Shown: positions 33,815 to 42,940 of the stretch, in pieces
Numbering within the stretch: the first letter of the stretch is position 1
How the letters are laid out: the number at the start of each line of letters is the position of its first letter
NCBI GenBank assembly: GCA_900548855.1
Contig: URMF01000004.1
Location: forward strand, 1 to 64,000
Source: an uncultured Eubacteriales bacterium
GTDB lineage: Bacteria > Bacillota > Clostridia > Lachnospirales > Lachnospiraceae
DNA length: 64,000 bases
Direction of reading: 5' to 3'
Position numbers and translations under genes: made by a program
Notes under the pieces: model-generated
The model's database searches: none
What the model saw: only the letters and a program-made list of their open reading frames with translations
What the model was told of the DNA's origin: nothing

Positions 33815-36037
33815 ATGAGATATTTACATGTAAAACAGCATGATCAAAGAGATTGTGGTGCAGCTTGTCTGGCTATGATTGCAGCTTATTATGGTCTGAA
33901 AATGCCGTTAGGGAAATACAGAGAATTAATAAAGACAGATAGTGCGGGTTCTACGATATATGGAATTGTGGAAGGTGCAGAAAAGATAGGCTTTATGGCA
34001 AATGGTTTAAAAGGCACTTATGATGAATTATTAAAAGAATATACAGATGGAAATATTACACTGCCTTTAATTGCGCATATATTAAAAGAAGATGGAGAAC
34101 CGCATTTTATTGTAATTTATGAAATAAAAAAAACACATATTAAACTGGGAGATCCAGCAACTGATATAATTAAAATGCCAATAGAACAATTTTTGATGGT
34201 TTGGACAGGTTACATTATCACATTTGAGGTAACAGATAGATTTCAAAAAGGAAATCTGAAAAAGGGCTCCATTGACCGTTATATAGCTATAATAGAAAAA
34301 CAGAAGTGGATTCTTGCGTTGATTATAATCCTGTCACTTATAATCGCTGGTATTAGTATGTTTGGAACGGCATTGTTTGAATATGTTGTAGATGGGCTTT
34401 ATGATGTTGAAAAAGGAACAGATATAGAAATAAATAGTAGTGGTATTATGGGATTATTTTTTGACAGGGCGCCATCTTTGAGCAGGATGTGCATTAGTGT
34501 TATTTTGTTATATATATTTCAAATTTTTTTACAATATATTAGGAGTATTATATCAATTAATGTGTCAAAAAAAATAGATTTACCCGTTGTATTTAATTAT
34601 TATACAACACTCACACGTTTACCAATTTCTTTTTTTTCGGGCAGGAAGATAGGAGACTTATTAACCAGATTTAATGATGCCTCAAGAGTGTGTCAGATGA
34701 TGGTAGATATGTTATTTACTATTATTATAGATGGATTGCTGGTAGTTTTTTATACGGTTTTTATGTTATCCATTAATACTACGCTGTTTTTGATAGCATT
34801 TGTAATATTATCTTTGTATACAATTGTAATATTTGCTTTTAAAAAGCCTATACGAAATATTGAAATGTCTGTAATGGAAAAAAATGCAAATGTAAGCTCT
34901 TTTTTAAAAGAGAGTATTCAGGGCATGGAAACCGTGAAATCCTTTGGAGTTGAAAAAAAAATCAGAGAAAAAACATTTTCCTTGGTCAAGGATTATATAA
35001 ATTGTAGTTGTAGAAGCAATAAAATAGATGCTTTACAGGAAAGTATTGTAAGTTGTATTTCCTCTGTTGGTATAGTGATATTGCTTTGGGTGGGAGTAAT
35101 TTTATGTAATAAAGGGCAATTAACAACAGGAACTTTGATATCATTTTACGCAATTATGGGATGTTTTCTGACACCGATGCAGAATTTGATTGGTTTACAG
35201 AATGATATACAAAGTGCAATTGTTGCCGCAGAGCGTTTGAATGATATTATGGAATTAAAGGTGGAAGACGCAGAGGAAGAGACACAGGACAAAACGGAAT
35301 TGGTTGTAGGCGATATATATATTGATAATGTTATATTCCGATACGGAGCAAGAAATACAATATTAGAAAAGTGTACATTAAAAATAGAACATAATACCTG
35401 TGTCGCTTTAATTGGTGACAGTGGTTGTGGTAAAAGTACGTTGGCAAAACTGTTAGCTGGTTTTTATGAACCAGAAGAAGGTTCTATACGGATTGGAAAA
35501 CAGAATATTTCAACCATATCAAAGAAAGAACTACGCAGAAAGGTTACATATATTTCTCAGGAGACATTTTTGTTTTCAGATACCATACAGGGCAATTTAT
35601 TTTTTGAAGGTGATAATGTTAGGGAAGAAATAAATAAAATATGTGGAGAAGACATATTTTTTAAGGATTTGCCAAATGGTTTAGATACAATGATTGAAGA
35701 AAATGGAATTAATTTATCTGGTGGTCAGAAACAACGAATTGCGTTTTTACGGGCAATCTTATGCAAAACAGAAATATTGCTTTTGGATGAAACCACGAGT
35801 AATATGGATGTTATTACAGAGAGAAAAATATGGGATATAGTAAAACAATCAAATAAAAAAATGACTATAATAATAATTTCTCATCGACTTCCGTCTATAG
35901 TGAATTGTGATAAGATATATCTTATGGAAAAAGGGAGGGTAGAAGCGGAAGGAACACACCAGCAGTTGCTGGACGAATGTGAAAAATACAAAGAAATGTG
36001 GGACGCATATATGGATCAGGTGAGTTTGCATGGATAA
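33815..36037 (+). CDS. peptidase-containing ABC exporter (C39, PCAT type)
   Basis: A 740-residue bacteriocin maturation and export protein. The N-terminal C39 peptidase domain has catalytic C14 (QRDCGAACL), H97 (EPHFIVIY) and D113 (LGDPATD), with the oxyanion Gln at 8 or 11. It cuts after the double glycine. A six-helix membrane domain spans about 155-440. The ATPase domain has Walker A GDSGCGKST, signature LSGGQKQR, Walker B ILLLDETTSNMD and His switch ISHRLP. The fused organisation matches PCAT1/LagD/ComA. The gene follows the precursor by about 140 bp and overlaps the next ATPase gene by 8 bp. Confidence 0.96.
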   Translation: MRYLHVKQHDQRDCGAACLAMIAAYYGLKMPLGKYRELIKTDSAGSTIYGIVEGAEKIGFMANGLKGTYDELLKEYTDGNITLPLIAHILKEDGEPHFIVIYEIKKTHIKLGDPATDIIKMPIEQFLMVWTGYIITFEVTDRFQKGNLKKGSIDRYIAIIEKQKWILALIIILSLIIAGISMFGTALFEYVVDGLYDVEKGTDIEINSSGIMGLFFDRAPSLSRMCISVILLYIFQIFLQYIRSIISINVSKKIDLPVVFNYYTTLTRLPISFFSGRKIGDLLTRFNDASRVCQMMVDMLFTIIIDGLLVVFYTVFMLSINTTLFLIAFVILSLYTIVIFAFKKPIRNIEMSVMEKNANVSSFLKESIQGMETVKSFGVEKKIREKTFSLVKDYINCSCRSNKIDALQESIVSCISSVGIVILLWVGVILCNKGQLTTGTLISFYAIMGCFLTPMQNLIGLQNDIQSAIVAAERLNDIMELKVEDAEEETQDKTELVVGDIYIDNVIFRYGARNTILEKCTLKIEHNTCVALIGDSGCGKSTLAKLLAGFYEPEEGSIRIGKQNISTISKKELRRKVTYISQETFLFSDTIQGNLFFEGDNVREEINKICGEDIFFKDLPNGLDTMIEENGINLSGGQKQRIAFLRAILCKTEILLLDETTSNMDVITERKIWDIVKQSNKKMTIIIISHRLPSIVNCDKIYLMEKGRVEAEGTHQQLLDECEKYKEMWDAYMDQVSLHG

Positions 36038-36722
36038 TAAAGCAATTATACATATGAGAGGAATTGAAAAAAAATATTTCTGTGGAATGCCAAATGAGAT
36101 TAAGGTATTAAATAATATTGATTTGGATATACAACAGGGCGAATTAGTGTCTATTATTGGAGAATCTGGTTCCGGGAAAAGTACATTAATGAATATTATG
36201 GGCTTGTTAGATGATTTTACAAGAGGTCAATATTTTATTGATAATGTAAATATAAAAGGATTAAATGATAGCCAGTTAAGTCAAATACGAAACGAAAAAA
36301 TTGGATTTGTTTTTCAAAACTTTAATCTAATTTCCCGTTTATCCGCAGTGAAAAATGTAGAATTGCCGTTAAAATATTCCGGAATGAAAAGAAAAGAATA
36401 TAGAGACCGAGCATTAGACCTGCTTGATATGGTAGGAATGAAATCTAGGATTAACCATCAGCCCAACCAGTTATCAGGAGGGCAAAATCAGAGAGTGGCA
36501 ATTGCCAGAGCATTGGCAAATGATCCGGCTATAATTTTGGCAGACGAGCCAACTGGAGCGCTGGATTCGAAAACTGGTAGCATTATTATGGATATTTTTC
36601 ATAAATTGAATGAGAGAGGGAAAACAGTAGTTATCATTACCCATAGCCAGGAAATTGCAAATGAAACAAAGCGTATTATAAGAATAAGAGATGGGGAGGT
36701 TCAATCAGTTGTGCGGAAATGA
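36030..36722 (+). CDS. ABC transporter ATP-binding protein (MacB/LolD type)
   Basis: A 230-residue ATPase: Walker A GESGSGKST, Q-loop FVFQNFNLISRLSAVKNVELP, signature LSGGQNQR, Walker B IILADEPTGALD, His switch ITHSQE. The PTGALDSKTG context is that of MacB/LolD ATPases, so it most likely powers the two permeases at 30723 and 32031 rather than the C39 exporter, which has its own. Start overlaps the exporter end by 8 bp, tying both transport systems into one unit. Confidence 0.93.
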   Translation: MDNKAIIHMRGIEKKYFCGMPNEIKVLNNIDLDIQQGELVSIIGESGSGKSTLMNIMGLLDDFTRGQYFIDNVNIKGLNDSQLSQIRNEKIGFVFQNFNLISRLSAVKNVELPLKYSGMKRKEYRDRALDLLDMVGMKSRINHQPNQLSGGQNQRVAIARALANDPAIILADEPTGALDSKTGSIIMDIFHKLNERGKTVVIITHSQEIANETKRIIRIRDGEVQSVVRK

Positions 36723-36801
36723 GTATTAGGTGATTTGTGTAAAAATGATAAAATAGAGGTAGTGAAACCTACTGAAAATACAATGTAAAAGGAGTAATTT
36801 T

Positions 36802-37275
36802 ATGGTAAAGAAGATTATAATAGGAGCTGTATGTATTTTAGTGATATTGCTTGTTGGAATACCTTTTCTGAAGAATGGGGAGGTTGAAGACGCAACCACA
36901 GCAGATATAGATTTTGAGCTGATAAAGGAGGGAAGTTCTAACTATAGAGTCTGTGGGTTATGGGATGATGATAACAAAGATCAGTATAAATATATTATTA
37001 TTAAGCCGCGATATGTTATGGAAAGCTATGGAACTGCAGAAATAACAGAAATTGGTGAAGAGGCATTTGCTAATTATAGTAAAATGGAAACAATCCATAT
37101 TCCATCCAGTGTAACTGTGATTCAAAAGGGTGCTTTTTCAGGATGTACCAATCTTAATAAAGTGTCCTTTGGAGGAACAATAGAACAATGGAAAAATATA
37201 AAAATCGGGAGCGGAAATGAAGCTTTAGAGCAGGTGGCTATGGAATATGAAGTGCCAACACCGGAGTGTGATTAA
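36802..37275 (+). CDS. membrane-anchored protein with BspA-type leucine-rich repeat
   Basis: A 157-residue protein. An N-terminal membrane segment (residues 5-24) leads to an extracellular domain that contains one and a half BspA/LRR_5 repeats: AEITEIGEEAFANYSKMETIHIPSSVTVIQKGAFSGCTNLNKVSF. BspA-type repeats are usually binding surfaces in longer secreted proteins; here the array is minimal. AAAGGAG lies before the ATG. It is the last gene of the AT-rich locus and could be accessory or unrelated; an immunity role is speculation. Confidence 0.8.
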   Translation: MVKKIIIGAVCILVILLVGIPFLKNGEVEDATTADIDFELIKEGSSNYRVCGLWDDDNKDQYKYIIIKPRYVMESYGTAEITEIGEEAFANYSKMETIHIPSSVTVIQKGAFSGCTNLNKVSFGGTIEQWKNIKIGSGNEALEQVAMEYEVPTPECD

Positions 37276-37306
37276 ATAGATGTTGCTAACTGGAATCATA
37301 TGAAAT

Positions 37307-37333
37307 AAAGCCCAATGAATGCCATTGCTTTTT
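37307..37333 (+). terminator. probable terminator at right edge of the locus
   Basis: AAAGC and AATG on the left pair with CATT and GCTTT on the right across a 2-nt bulge, followed by TTT. Moderate strength. Confidence 0.5.
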
Positions 37334-37353
37334 AAAAGTCCTGTTGGTATAAT
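37325..37353 (+). promoter_or_regulatory. sigma-A promoter for the flavin reductase gene
   Basis: TTGCTT (37325-37330), 17-nt spacer ending in TTGG, TATAAT (37348-37353), 40 nt before the start codon. The -35 overlaps the preceding terminator stem. Confidence 0.6.
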
Positions 37354-37392
37354 GATTATTAATTTACACATGGAATAAAAAGGAGAGAAAAA

Positions 37393-37980
37393 ATGGCAAA
37401 ACAATCATGGAAACCGGGAAATATGCTGTATCCGGTGCCGGCGGTGCTGGTTAGCTGTAGAGATAAAAAAGGAAACGATAATGTATTGACGGTTGCGTGG
37501 GCAGGAACCATTTGTTCTGACCCGGTCATGCTGTCCATCTCTGTGCGGAAAGAGAGATATTCCTATCCGATGATAAAGGAGAGCGGAGAATTTGTTGTGA
37601 ATTTGACCACGAGGGAGCTGGTGCGTGCCACAGATTACTGTGGGGTGAAAAGTGGAAGAGATGAGGACAAATTTGCAGCAGCAGGACTTACGAAGGGTGA
37701 GGCGGAGAAGATAAATGCACCGATTATCATGGAGAGCCCGGTCAATCTCGAATGCAGGGTTGTCAATGTGTTGGAGCTCGGAAGCCACGACATGTTTTTG
37801 GCAGAGGTGGTAAATGTCCAGGTTTCGGATGAATATATGGATGAAAAAGGCGGATTTCATTTAAATGATGCCGAGCTGCTGGCATATTCCCACGGAGAGT
37901 ATTATGCATTGGGAGAGAAGCTGGGAACCTTTGGTTATTCCGTTAGAAAACATGCGCCTGTTAAGAAGAGAAATGCATAA
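37393..37980 (+). CDS. flavin reductase family protein
   Basis: A 195-residue FMN-binding split-barrel protein. LYPVPAVLVSCRDKKGNDNVLTVAWAGTICSDPVMLSISVRKERYSYPMI is the conserved N-terminal region that binds FMN, and GEFVVNLTTRELVRATDYCGVKSGRDEDKF the following block. HDMFLAEVVNVQVSDEY and the C-terminal HGEYYALGEKLGTFGYSVRK complete the fold. Such proteins reduce flavins with NAD(P)H or act on small flavin-linked substrates. AAGGAGAG precedes the ATG. Base composition is back to the chromosomal norm. Confidence 0.93.
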   Translation: MAKQSWKPGNMLYPVPAVLVSCRDKKGNDNVLTVAWAGTICSDPVMLSISVRKERYSYPMIKESGEFVVNLTTRELVRATDYCGVKSGRDEDKFAAAGLTKGEAEKINAPIIMESPVNLECRVVNVLELGSHDMFLAEVVNVQVSDEYMDEKGGFHLNDAELLAYSHGEYYALGEKLGTFGYSVRKHAPVKKRNA

Positions 37981-38018
37981 TCAGATAGATAAATTGAGCA
38001 GAGAAAAGAGGAAAAAGA

Positions 38019-39761
38019 TTGAAGAAGTTTGATTTTAAGACCCGTATGCAGCTGGGATGGTTTAAAGCGGCACTGCTGGGTGTTGCGGCGGTGGTTCTGA
38101 TTGCACCGGCAGCTGGTACAAGGCTTGGAATTTCAGATTCCAATAAAGACCAGAAAGAGAATCCGGTGCTTTCTGCCATTAGCAGCATTTCCTTTGGTCC
38201 CAAGGTAAAGGTAATGATTAATGGAGATATTGTAGCTCTGGCTAAGAGCGAGGAAGAGGCTTATGAGGCTTATAAGACAGCCCGGCTTGCCTACAACGCA
38301 GAAGGTGTCAGGATATTAAATGTGGATATTTCCTGTGCGGAGGTGGATAAGGAAAAGGATGCGGAGTCTATAAAGGGAATGCGGGTGCTTAAGAAGGATA
38401 AGCTTTCGGATGCTATTTTAGATAGTTTTGGTAAGTATGGGCAGGGCGATAAGGAGCTTGCCTATACTATGCGGATTGATGATTACACAGTGACTCTGGA
38501 AAACATGGAGGATTTGGTCTCTATTTTAGAGCAGGCACAGGGAAAATATGATGTAGAGGATACATTTCAGGTGGGTTTAAAGCCGCCAGCCAGTCACAAT
38601 GTCACGATGTATGAGGTGAAGGTGGAAGAGAAGGCTGCAAAAGCATCGGAAAAAAAAGAGGGAATTATTTCCATTCCGGAGAAACAAAAGGTTCTGCTGA
38701 CAGGAGCAGATGCTTCTAAAGAAAACGAACAGAGTACGGAGCAACAGGCAGAAACTGCCAAAGGAAAGCAGACTACAGAGCAGCAGACAGAGACCACCGA
38801 AGGGGAGCAGACCACAGAACAGCAGACGGAGGATGTGTCTGCCCAGGCAGCAGAAGACGGAATTAAATATGTGGGATTTTCTGAGACGATTCAGGTTATG
38901 GAAACTTATGTGGGAAAAGACCAGATAAAGGACAGGGATACTGCTTTTAATGAGATTACGGTAGAAAATGATGAAGAGAGCATCTATGTTGTGGAGCCGG
39001 GGGACTGTCTTTCTATTATTGCTGAGAAAAATAATATGTCCATTGATGAGATTAAGGAGTTAAATCCGGATATTGAGTCGGATAATGATATCTATTATGA
39101 TGACCGTTTAAATGTAACGGTTCCAACGGCGGCAGTGCAGATTCTGGTAGAGAAACAGGAGACATATGAGGAGGAATATAATGCAGAGGTCGTCTATGAG
39201 GACGATAACAGCATGTATATAGGGGAGAACGAGGTAGTGCAGGAAGGAGTGCCGGGAAAGCATATTGTTACGGACCTGGTTACATATAAAGGAGATACGG
39301 AGACTGACAGGGAGCAGCTGGAGGAGAATGTCCAGGTGGCTGCTGTGGCACAGATTGTAAAGCGTGGGACGAAATCAAAGCCAACCTATATGTTTCCTGT
39401 TACCAACTGGAATGTAACCTCGAATTTCGGATACCGCTGGGGACGTCTTCATGCGGGAACGGATGTGGGCGTACCGATTGGAACAACGGTGAGAGCTTCC
39501 AGGGGAGGTCAGGTTATAACTGCCGGCTGGCTTGGCGGATATGGAAATTGTGTTATTATAGACCATGGTGATGGCGTTGCTACCCGGTATGGACATTTGA
39601 GTGAGGTTACGGTAAGTGTAGGACAGTACGTGGACCAGGGCCAGCAGATTGCTTTGTCCGGGAATACAGGACGGAGTACTGGACCGCATCTTCATTTTGA
39701 AATCCGTATTAACGGGGAGGCAGTAGACCCATTGCCGTACTTGTATCAGACAGCAGAGTAA
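38019..39761 (+). CDS. M23 peptidoglycan endopeptidase with LysM and G5 domains
   Basis: A 580-residue secreted or membrane-anchored cell wall hydrolase starting at TTG with GAGGAAAAAG upstream. A hydrophobic segment at residues 16-32 anchors it. A region with three imperfect copies of TTEQQTETTEGEQ-type repeats spans about 237-275. LysM (YVVEPGDCLSIIAEKNNMSIDEIKELNPDI) is near 325-365, G5 (YEEEYNAEVVYEDD to VAQIVKRG) near 385-445, and the M23 domain covers the last 120 residues. Its zinc ligands are H and D in LHAGTDVG and HLHFE at the end. It cuts peptide cross-links during growth or division. Confidence 0.94.
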   Translation: MKKFDFKTRMQLGWFKAALLGVAAVVLIAPAAGTRLGISDSNKDQKENPVLSAISSISFGPKVKVMINGDIVALAKSEEEAYEAYKTARLAYNAEGVRILNVDISCAEVDKEKDAESIKGMRVLKKDKLSDAILDSFGKYGQGDKELAYTMRIDDYTVTLENMEDLVSILEQAQGKYDVEDTFQVGLKPPASHNVTMYEVKVEEKAAKASEKKEGIISIPEKQKVLLTGADASKENEQSTEQQAETAKGKQTTEQQTETTEGEQTTEQQTEDVSAQAAEDGIKYVGFSETIQVMETYVGKDQIKDRDTAFNEITVENDEESIYVVEPGDCLSIIAEKNNMSIDEIKELNPDIESDNDIYYDDRLNVTVPTAAVQILVEKQETYEEEYNAEVVYEDDNSMYIGENEVVQEGVPGKHIVTDLVTYKGDTETDREQLEENVQVAAVAQIVKRGTKSKPTYMFPVTNWNVTSNFGYRWGRLHAGTDVGVPIGTTVRASRGGQVITAGWLGGYGNCVIIDHGDGVATRYGHLSEVTVSVGQYVDQGQQIALSGNTGRSTGPHLHFEIRINGEAVDPLPYLYQTAE

Positions 39762-39773
39762 AAGGATTAATTT

Positions 39774-39977
39774 ATGGGTATTTTAGGTATAATCATGATA
39801 GTGGTGGGAGTGGCGCTGATGATTGTTGGAAGGAATGTTGCAAACAGCCTGCCGCCGAATTATCAGGAGGAAGAGGATGATGGATTCCTTAGGCTTTTAC
39901 AGGGAATGGGCAGAATGCTATCCGTAGCAGGAATTTTGTTTATATTGGTGGGAATCCTTTGTCTGATATTTGGATAA
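39774..39977 (+). CDS. small two-helix membrane protein, 67 aa
   Basis: Two hydrophobic segments (residues 3-20 and 47-65) flank a polar loop NSLPPNYQEEEDDGFLRLLQ. It lies 12 bp after the M23 peptidase gene and is probably co-transcribed with it. Unrecognised; size and topology resemble DUF-type envelope helper proteins. The sequence just before the ATG (AAAGGATTAATTT) is a weak ribosome binding site. Confidence 0.7.
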   Translation: MGILGIIMIVVGVALMIVGRNVANSLPPNYQEEEDDGFLRLLQGMGRMLSVAGILFILVGILCLIFG

Positions 39978-40118
39978 CAAGAAAAGCCATTGTATTATCA
40001 TTTGTTTTGTGGTATAGTAGGCATATCAGTTTAGCACTTTTATGTGTTAAAGTGGAAAAGTATGGAAAAGCTTACGGAAAGGTTTCTATGTAATTCTATT
40101 CAAAGGAGTAATTTTAAA

Positions 40119-41093
40119 ATGAAAGAGATATCAAATTTAATGGGCTACCGTCCGGATGTCAAGGTGGTGGATGCGACATTACGGGATGGAGGATTAGTTA
40201 ACGATTTTTACTTCACCGATGCGTTTGTAAAGGATTTATATCAGGCGAATATTAAGGCTGGAGTGGACTATATGGAATTGGGCTACAAGGCAGATAAGAC
40301 AATGTTTGACGAGAATAAGTTTGGCAAGTGGAAGTTCTGTGATGATGATGCAGTCCGGGCAGTATTGGGAGACAATGATTCTGCTCTTAAGCTGGCAATT
40401 ATGGCGGATGTGGGACGCTGTGATTACAAGAAGGATATTCAGCCAAAGGCAGAGAGTCCCATTGACCTGATTCGCGTTGCCACTTACTTAAACACCATTC
40501 CGGCAGCTATCGATATGATTGAGGATGCTGCAAAAAAGGGATATGAGGTAACCTGTAACATTATGGCAATCTCCAATGCACAGGAGGGAGATTTGCGGGT
40601 GGCGTTAGATCTTTTGGGACAGTCGCCGGTGGATGTATTCTATATAGTAGACAGCTTTGGAACCTTATATCCGGAGCAGCTGGCGAGATTGGCAGACATT
40701 TATCTGGAGTTTGCCGAAAAGTATGGAAAGAAGGTTGGAATACATGCCCATAACAATCAGCAGCTAGCATTTGCTAATACGATTGAGGCGGTTGGAGACG
40801 GTGTGGACTGGTTAGACGGAACCTATTCTTCTATGGGCCGTGGCGCCGGAAATTGTGCAATGGAGCTTTTGCTGGGCTTTCTGCGCAATCCGAAATATAA
40901 TGTATATCCGGCAATCCAGTTTATTGAGAAGCATATGGTGAAGCTGAAGGAGGAGGGTGTTGTCTGGGGATATGACCTGCAGTATATGATGACGGGGCTT
41001 TTTAATCAGCATCCCAGAACAGCAATCGCCTTTACCAAGGATAAGCGAACCGATTATGCAGAGTTTTATAAGGAAGTTGTGGCTCAGGATTAA
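40119..41093 (+). CDS. HMGL-like (DRE-TIM) aldolase domain protein
   Basis: A 324-residue TIM-barrel enzyme. Start 40119 (MKEISNLMGY) is chosen because CAAAGGAG lies 11 nt upstream; the longer frame has none. KVVDATLRDGGLVNDFYF carries the metal-binding RDG motif of the HMG-CoA lyase / homocitrate synthase / 4-hydroxy-2-oxovalerate aldolase superfamily. KVGIHAHNNQQLAFANTIEAV supplies the HxH metal ligands, and DGTYSSMGRGAGNCAMELLL matches the conserved GMGRGAGN block. Aldolase chemistry on a 2-oxo acid is likely; the substrate is not evident and no acetaldehyde dehydrogenase partner is present. Confidence 0.9.
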   Translation: MKEISNLMGYRPDVKVVDATLRDGGLVNDFYFTDAFVKDLYQANIKAGVDYMELGYKADKTMFDENKFGKWKFCDDDAVRAVLGDNDSALKLAIMADVGRCDYKKDIQPKAESPIDLIRVATYLNTIPAAIDMIEDAAKKGYEVTCNIMAISNAQEGDLRVALDLLGQSPVDVFYIVDSFGTLYPEQLARLADIYLEFAEKYGKKVGIHAHNNQQLAFANTIEAVGDGVDWLDGTYSSMGRGAGNCAMELLLGFLRNPKYNVYPAIQFIEKHMVKLKEEGVVWGYDLQYMMTGLFNQHPRTAIAFTKDKRTDYAEFYKEVVAQD

Positions 41094-41100
41094 AAGAAAA

Positions 41101-41137
41101 GGGGAACGGTATTTGAGTCAGATACCGTTCCCTTTTT
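41101..41137 (+). terminator. intrinsic terminator
   Basis: GGGAACGGTAT pairs with ATACCGTTCCC around 9 nt, followed by T5. Confidence 0.9.
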
Positions 41138-41140
41138 ACG

Positions 41141-41180
41141 TTGCCAAGCATATGAGAAAATGGTTCGGTGGACCTTTTCT
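41141..41180 (+). repeat. terminator-associated short repeat, copy 2
   Basis: TTGCCAAGCATATGAGAAAA then TGGTTCGGTGGACCTTTTCT. It matches the copy at 22801 at most positions and the first half of the copy at 46415, and begins 4 nt after the terminator T-run. Confidence 0.65.
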
Positions 41181-41187
41181 GAATGGC

Positions 41188-42153
41188 TTATTCTATAACA
41201 ATTGAATCCAGAATCTCATGTATTTCTTCATCCGATAAATCAAAGAAGGAAAGAATGATGTGATATTCTTTGTAGGAAATCAGGGTAGTGGTGCGGACTG
41301 TGCCAAACTCCGTGTCATCACTCAGCTTGAAGCAGTAACCGTTAGAAGCGGTGTATTCTCTTTGGTTCTTGACCGGTTCTGTACTGGTAATGACGGCAAT
41401 TTCTGAATCCTCTCCGTTCCATTGGCAGTCTTTTTCCATATTAATGGTGAAGCTTCCATTCTTATATTTATAATCTGCCTGTAGGTTTTTGCTGAAGACC
41501 TGTTCCTCAGACTTATGACGGTACTCTTCCAGTGTAACATTTCCGATTAAGTTGTAGGTTTTGGAAAACAGCTCCGGCAGACCATGTTCTTCTTTTGCAG
41601 CAGCGTAATCGGAATACTGGTACTTGGTGATAATTTGTATATCCGGCGTATCCGCTTTCCAGTTTATGCCATCATCAGAGGTGTAACCGTAATTTGTTTC
41701 CTGGCGGGTTTCCTTTGAAAGCCATGCAGTTTTTTCATTCCCGGTCTCTGTGGATAAGACTTCAACCTCCGTATCCTTATCAGGTAAGCTGACATCGGAA
41801 AACTGGCTGGTAGTGTTCTCTTCTGAGGCTATATCGGAGGTTGCCAGACCATGGTCAAAATGTTGTATGTTTTTAAAATAAGATACGGCAGCGTAAGCAG
41901 TTCCTCCGGAAATACTTACGATAAGCATAATGGCAGCTGCCTTTGCCAGATGTTTTTTAATTTTCATAGCTTTTTTCTCCCTTTCCTTTAAATCCGATAC
42001 AAAGGAAGCAGGCATTGCATATTCCAGCTTCATGCCCTGAGATTCACATAGTTCATTTACCAGAGAATCTGCTGCCTTGTAATCTCCATTTTTAATAGTG
42101 ATGTTTATTTGCTTGATTAAGGTTCGTTTTGTTGTTGAATCAGCTGAGACCAT
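41188..42153 (-). CDS. anti-sigma factor-like membrane protein
   Basis: A 321-residue single-pass membrane protein encoded directly after a sigma factor gene. The cytoplasmic N-terminus (residues 1-65) is helical, as in anti-sigma domains, without a ZAS zinc motif. The transmembrane segment lies at about 71-91 (AAAIMLIVSISGGTAYAAV). The extracellular part is beta-rich (DUF4367-like: LFSKTYNLIGNVTLEEYRHKS, GYCFKLSDDTEFGTVRTTTLISYKEYHIILSFF). It probably holds the sigma factor at the membrane and senses an envelope signal. AGGAGGAAAAAATT precedes the ATG at good spacing. Confidence 0.75.
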   Translation of the reverse strand: MVSADSTTKRTLIKQINITIKNGDYKAADSLVNELCESQGMKLEYAMPASFVSDLKEREKKAMKIKKHLAKAAAIMLIVSISGGTAYAAVSYFKNIQHFDHGLATSDIASEENTTSQFSDVSLPDKDTEVEVLSTETGNEKTAWLSKETRQETNYGYTSDDGINWKADTPDIQIITKYQYSDYAAAKEEHGLPELFSKTYNLIGNVTLEEYRHKSEEQVFSKNLQADYKYKNGSFTINMEKDCQWNGEDSEIAVITSTEPVKNQREYTASNGYCFKLSDDTEFGTVRTTTLISYKEYHIILSFFDLSDEEIHEILDSIVIE

Positions 42154-42221
42154 AATTTTTTCCTCCTCTTCATTTTTTTATCCGGATACTTATATATGTT
42201 AAAAAATATAAAATGTAACCT

Positions 42222-42734
42222 CTAAAATTCAGAAAGCTTTAATTCTTTGACAAGCTGTCGTATTCGTTTTCTCAAACGGACATACCGCATGCGGGCAGCT
42301 GCCTCCTTAAGCTTAAGCTTCCCTGCAATTTCCCGCATGGAAAGACCTTTTGTATAATAGGCATGATATAGCTGTCTATCCTCCTCTGATAGCATATCCA
42401 GTATTTTTTTCTGGTATAGTTCAAGGTCGATGGTGTCATCATATTTTTTGCAGAGGATATCAAAAATATCATTCTGCCAGAGGACAAGATTATCATCCAG
42501 TTCCTCTGTCCTGTATTTTTTGGATTTCCGGAAATGCTCCAGGGTTAAATTTTTTGCAGTTTTGTACAGAAACGCTTCCGGTGTATCCAGTGACAGGAAG
42601 GAATCTCCTTTTTTTAGTGCGATATAAAAAACCTCCTGGGTCAGGTTTTCAGCACATTCTCTGTCGCAGGTTATAGCGTAAATGTACTTGAAAATCCGGG
42701 AATAATTTTCTTTGCATATTTGTTCAAACGTCAT
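42222..42734 (-). CDS. ECF-type RNA polymerase sigma factor
   Basis: A 170-residue sigma-70 family protein. Region 2 is FKYIYAITCDRECAENLTQEVFYIALKKGD and region 4 is LYHAYYTKGLSMREIAGKLKLKEAAARMRYVRLRKRIRQL, a helix-turn-helix with the expected spacing. Regions 1 and 3 are absent, as in ECF sigma factors. The ATG at 42734 is chosen with GAGGTG upstream over an earlier GTG. It forms an operon with the anti-sigma gene 68 bp downstream. Confidence 0.92.
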   Translation of the reverse strand: MTFEQICKENYSRIFKYIYAITCDRECAENLTQEVFYIALKKGDSFLSLDTPEAFLYKTAKNLTLEHFRKSKKYRTEELDDNLVLWQNDIFDILCKKYDDTIDLELYQKKILDMLSEEDRQLYHAYYTKGLSMREIAGKLKLKEAAARMRYVRLRKRIRQLVKELKLSEF

Positions 42735-42940
42735 CGTAATCACCTCATATATATATGACGGATTTTGGCTTATGTAACAGTATAATTAATAATATGTCTG
42801 CGTATTTTATCAGTATATACAAGTTATACAGGAATTCGGAAACTTGGGCAAGGTTTCAATATAGGATGGATTTTATTATTAATATCTGTTATTGTAGTAG
42901 TATGGTGTATAAAATATGTCACTAATGAGGAGGCGGAGTA

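Noticed and set aside
33815..36037. Quorum-sensing ComAB-type signal export
   Set aside because: There is no histidine kinase or response regulator nearby, and the core is much longer than a typical pheromone.
42734..42800. Self-promoter for the ECF sigma factor (TGTTACA ... CGTC)
   Set aside because: The spacing between the two half-sites is about 12 nt, too short for a typical ECF promoter.
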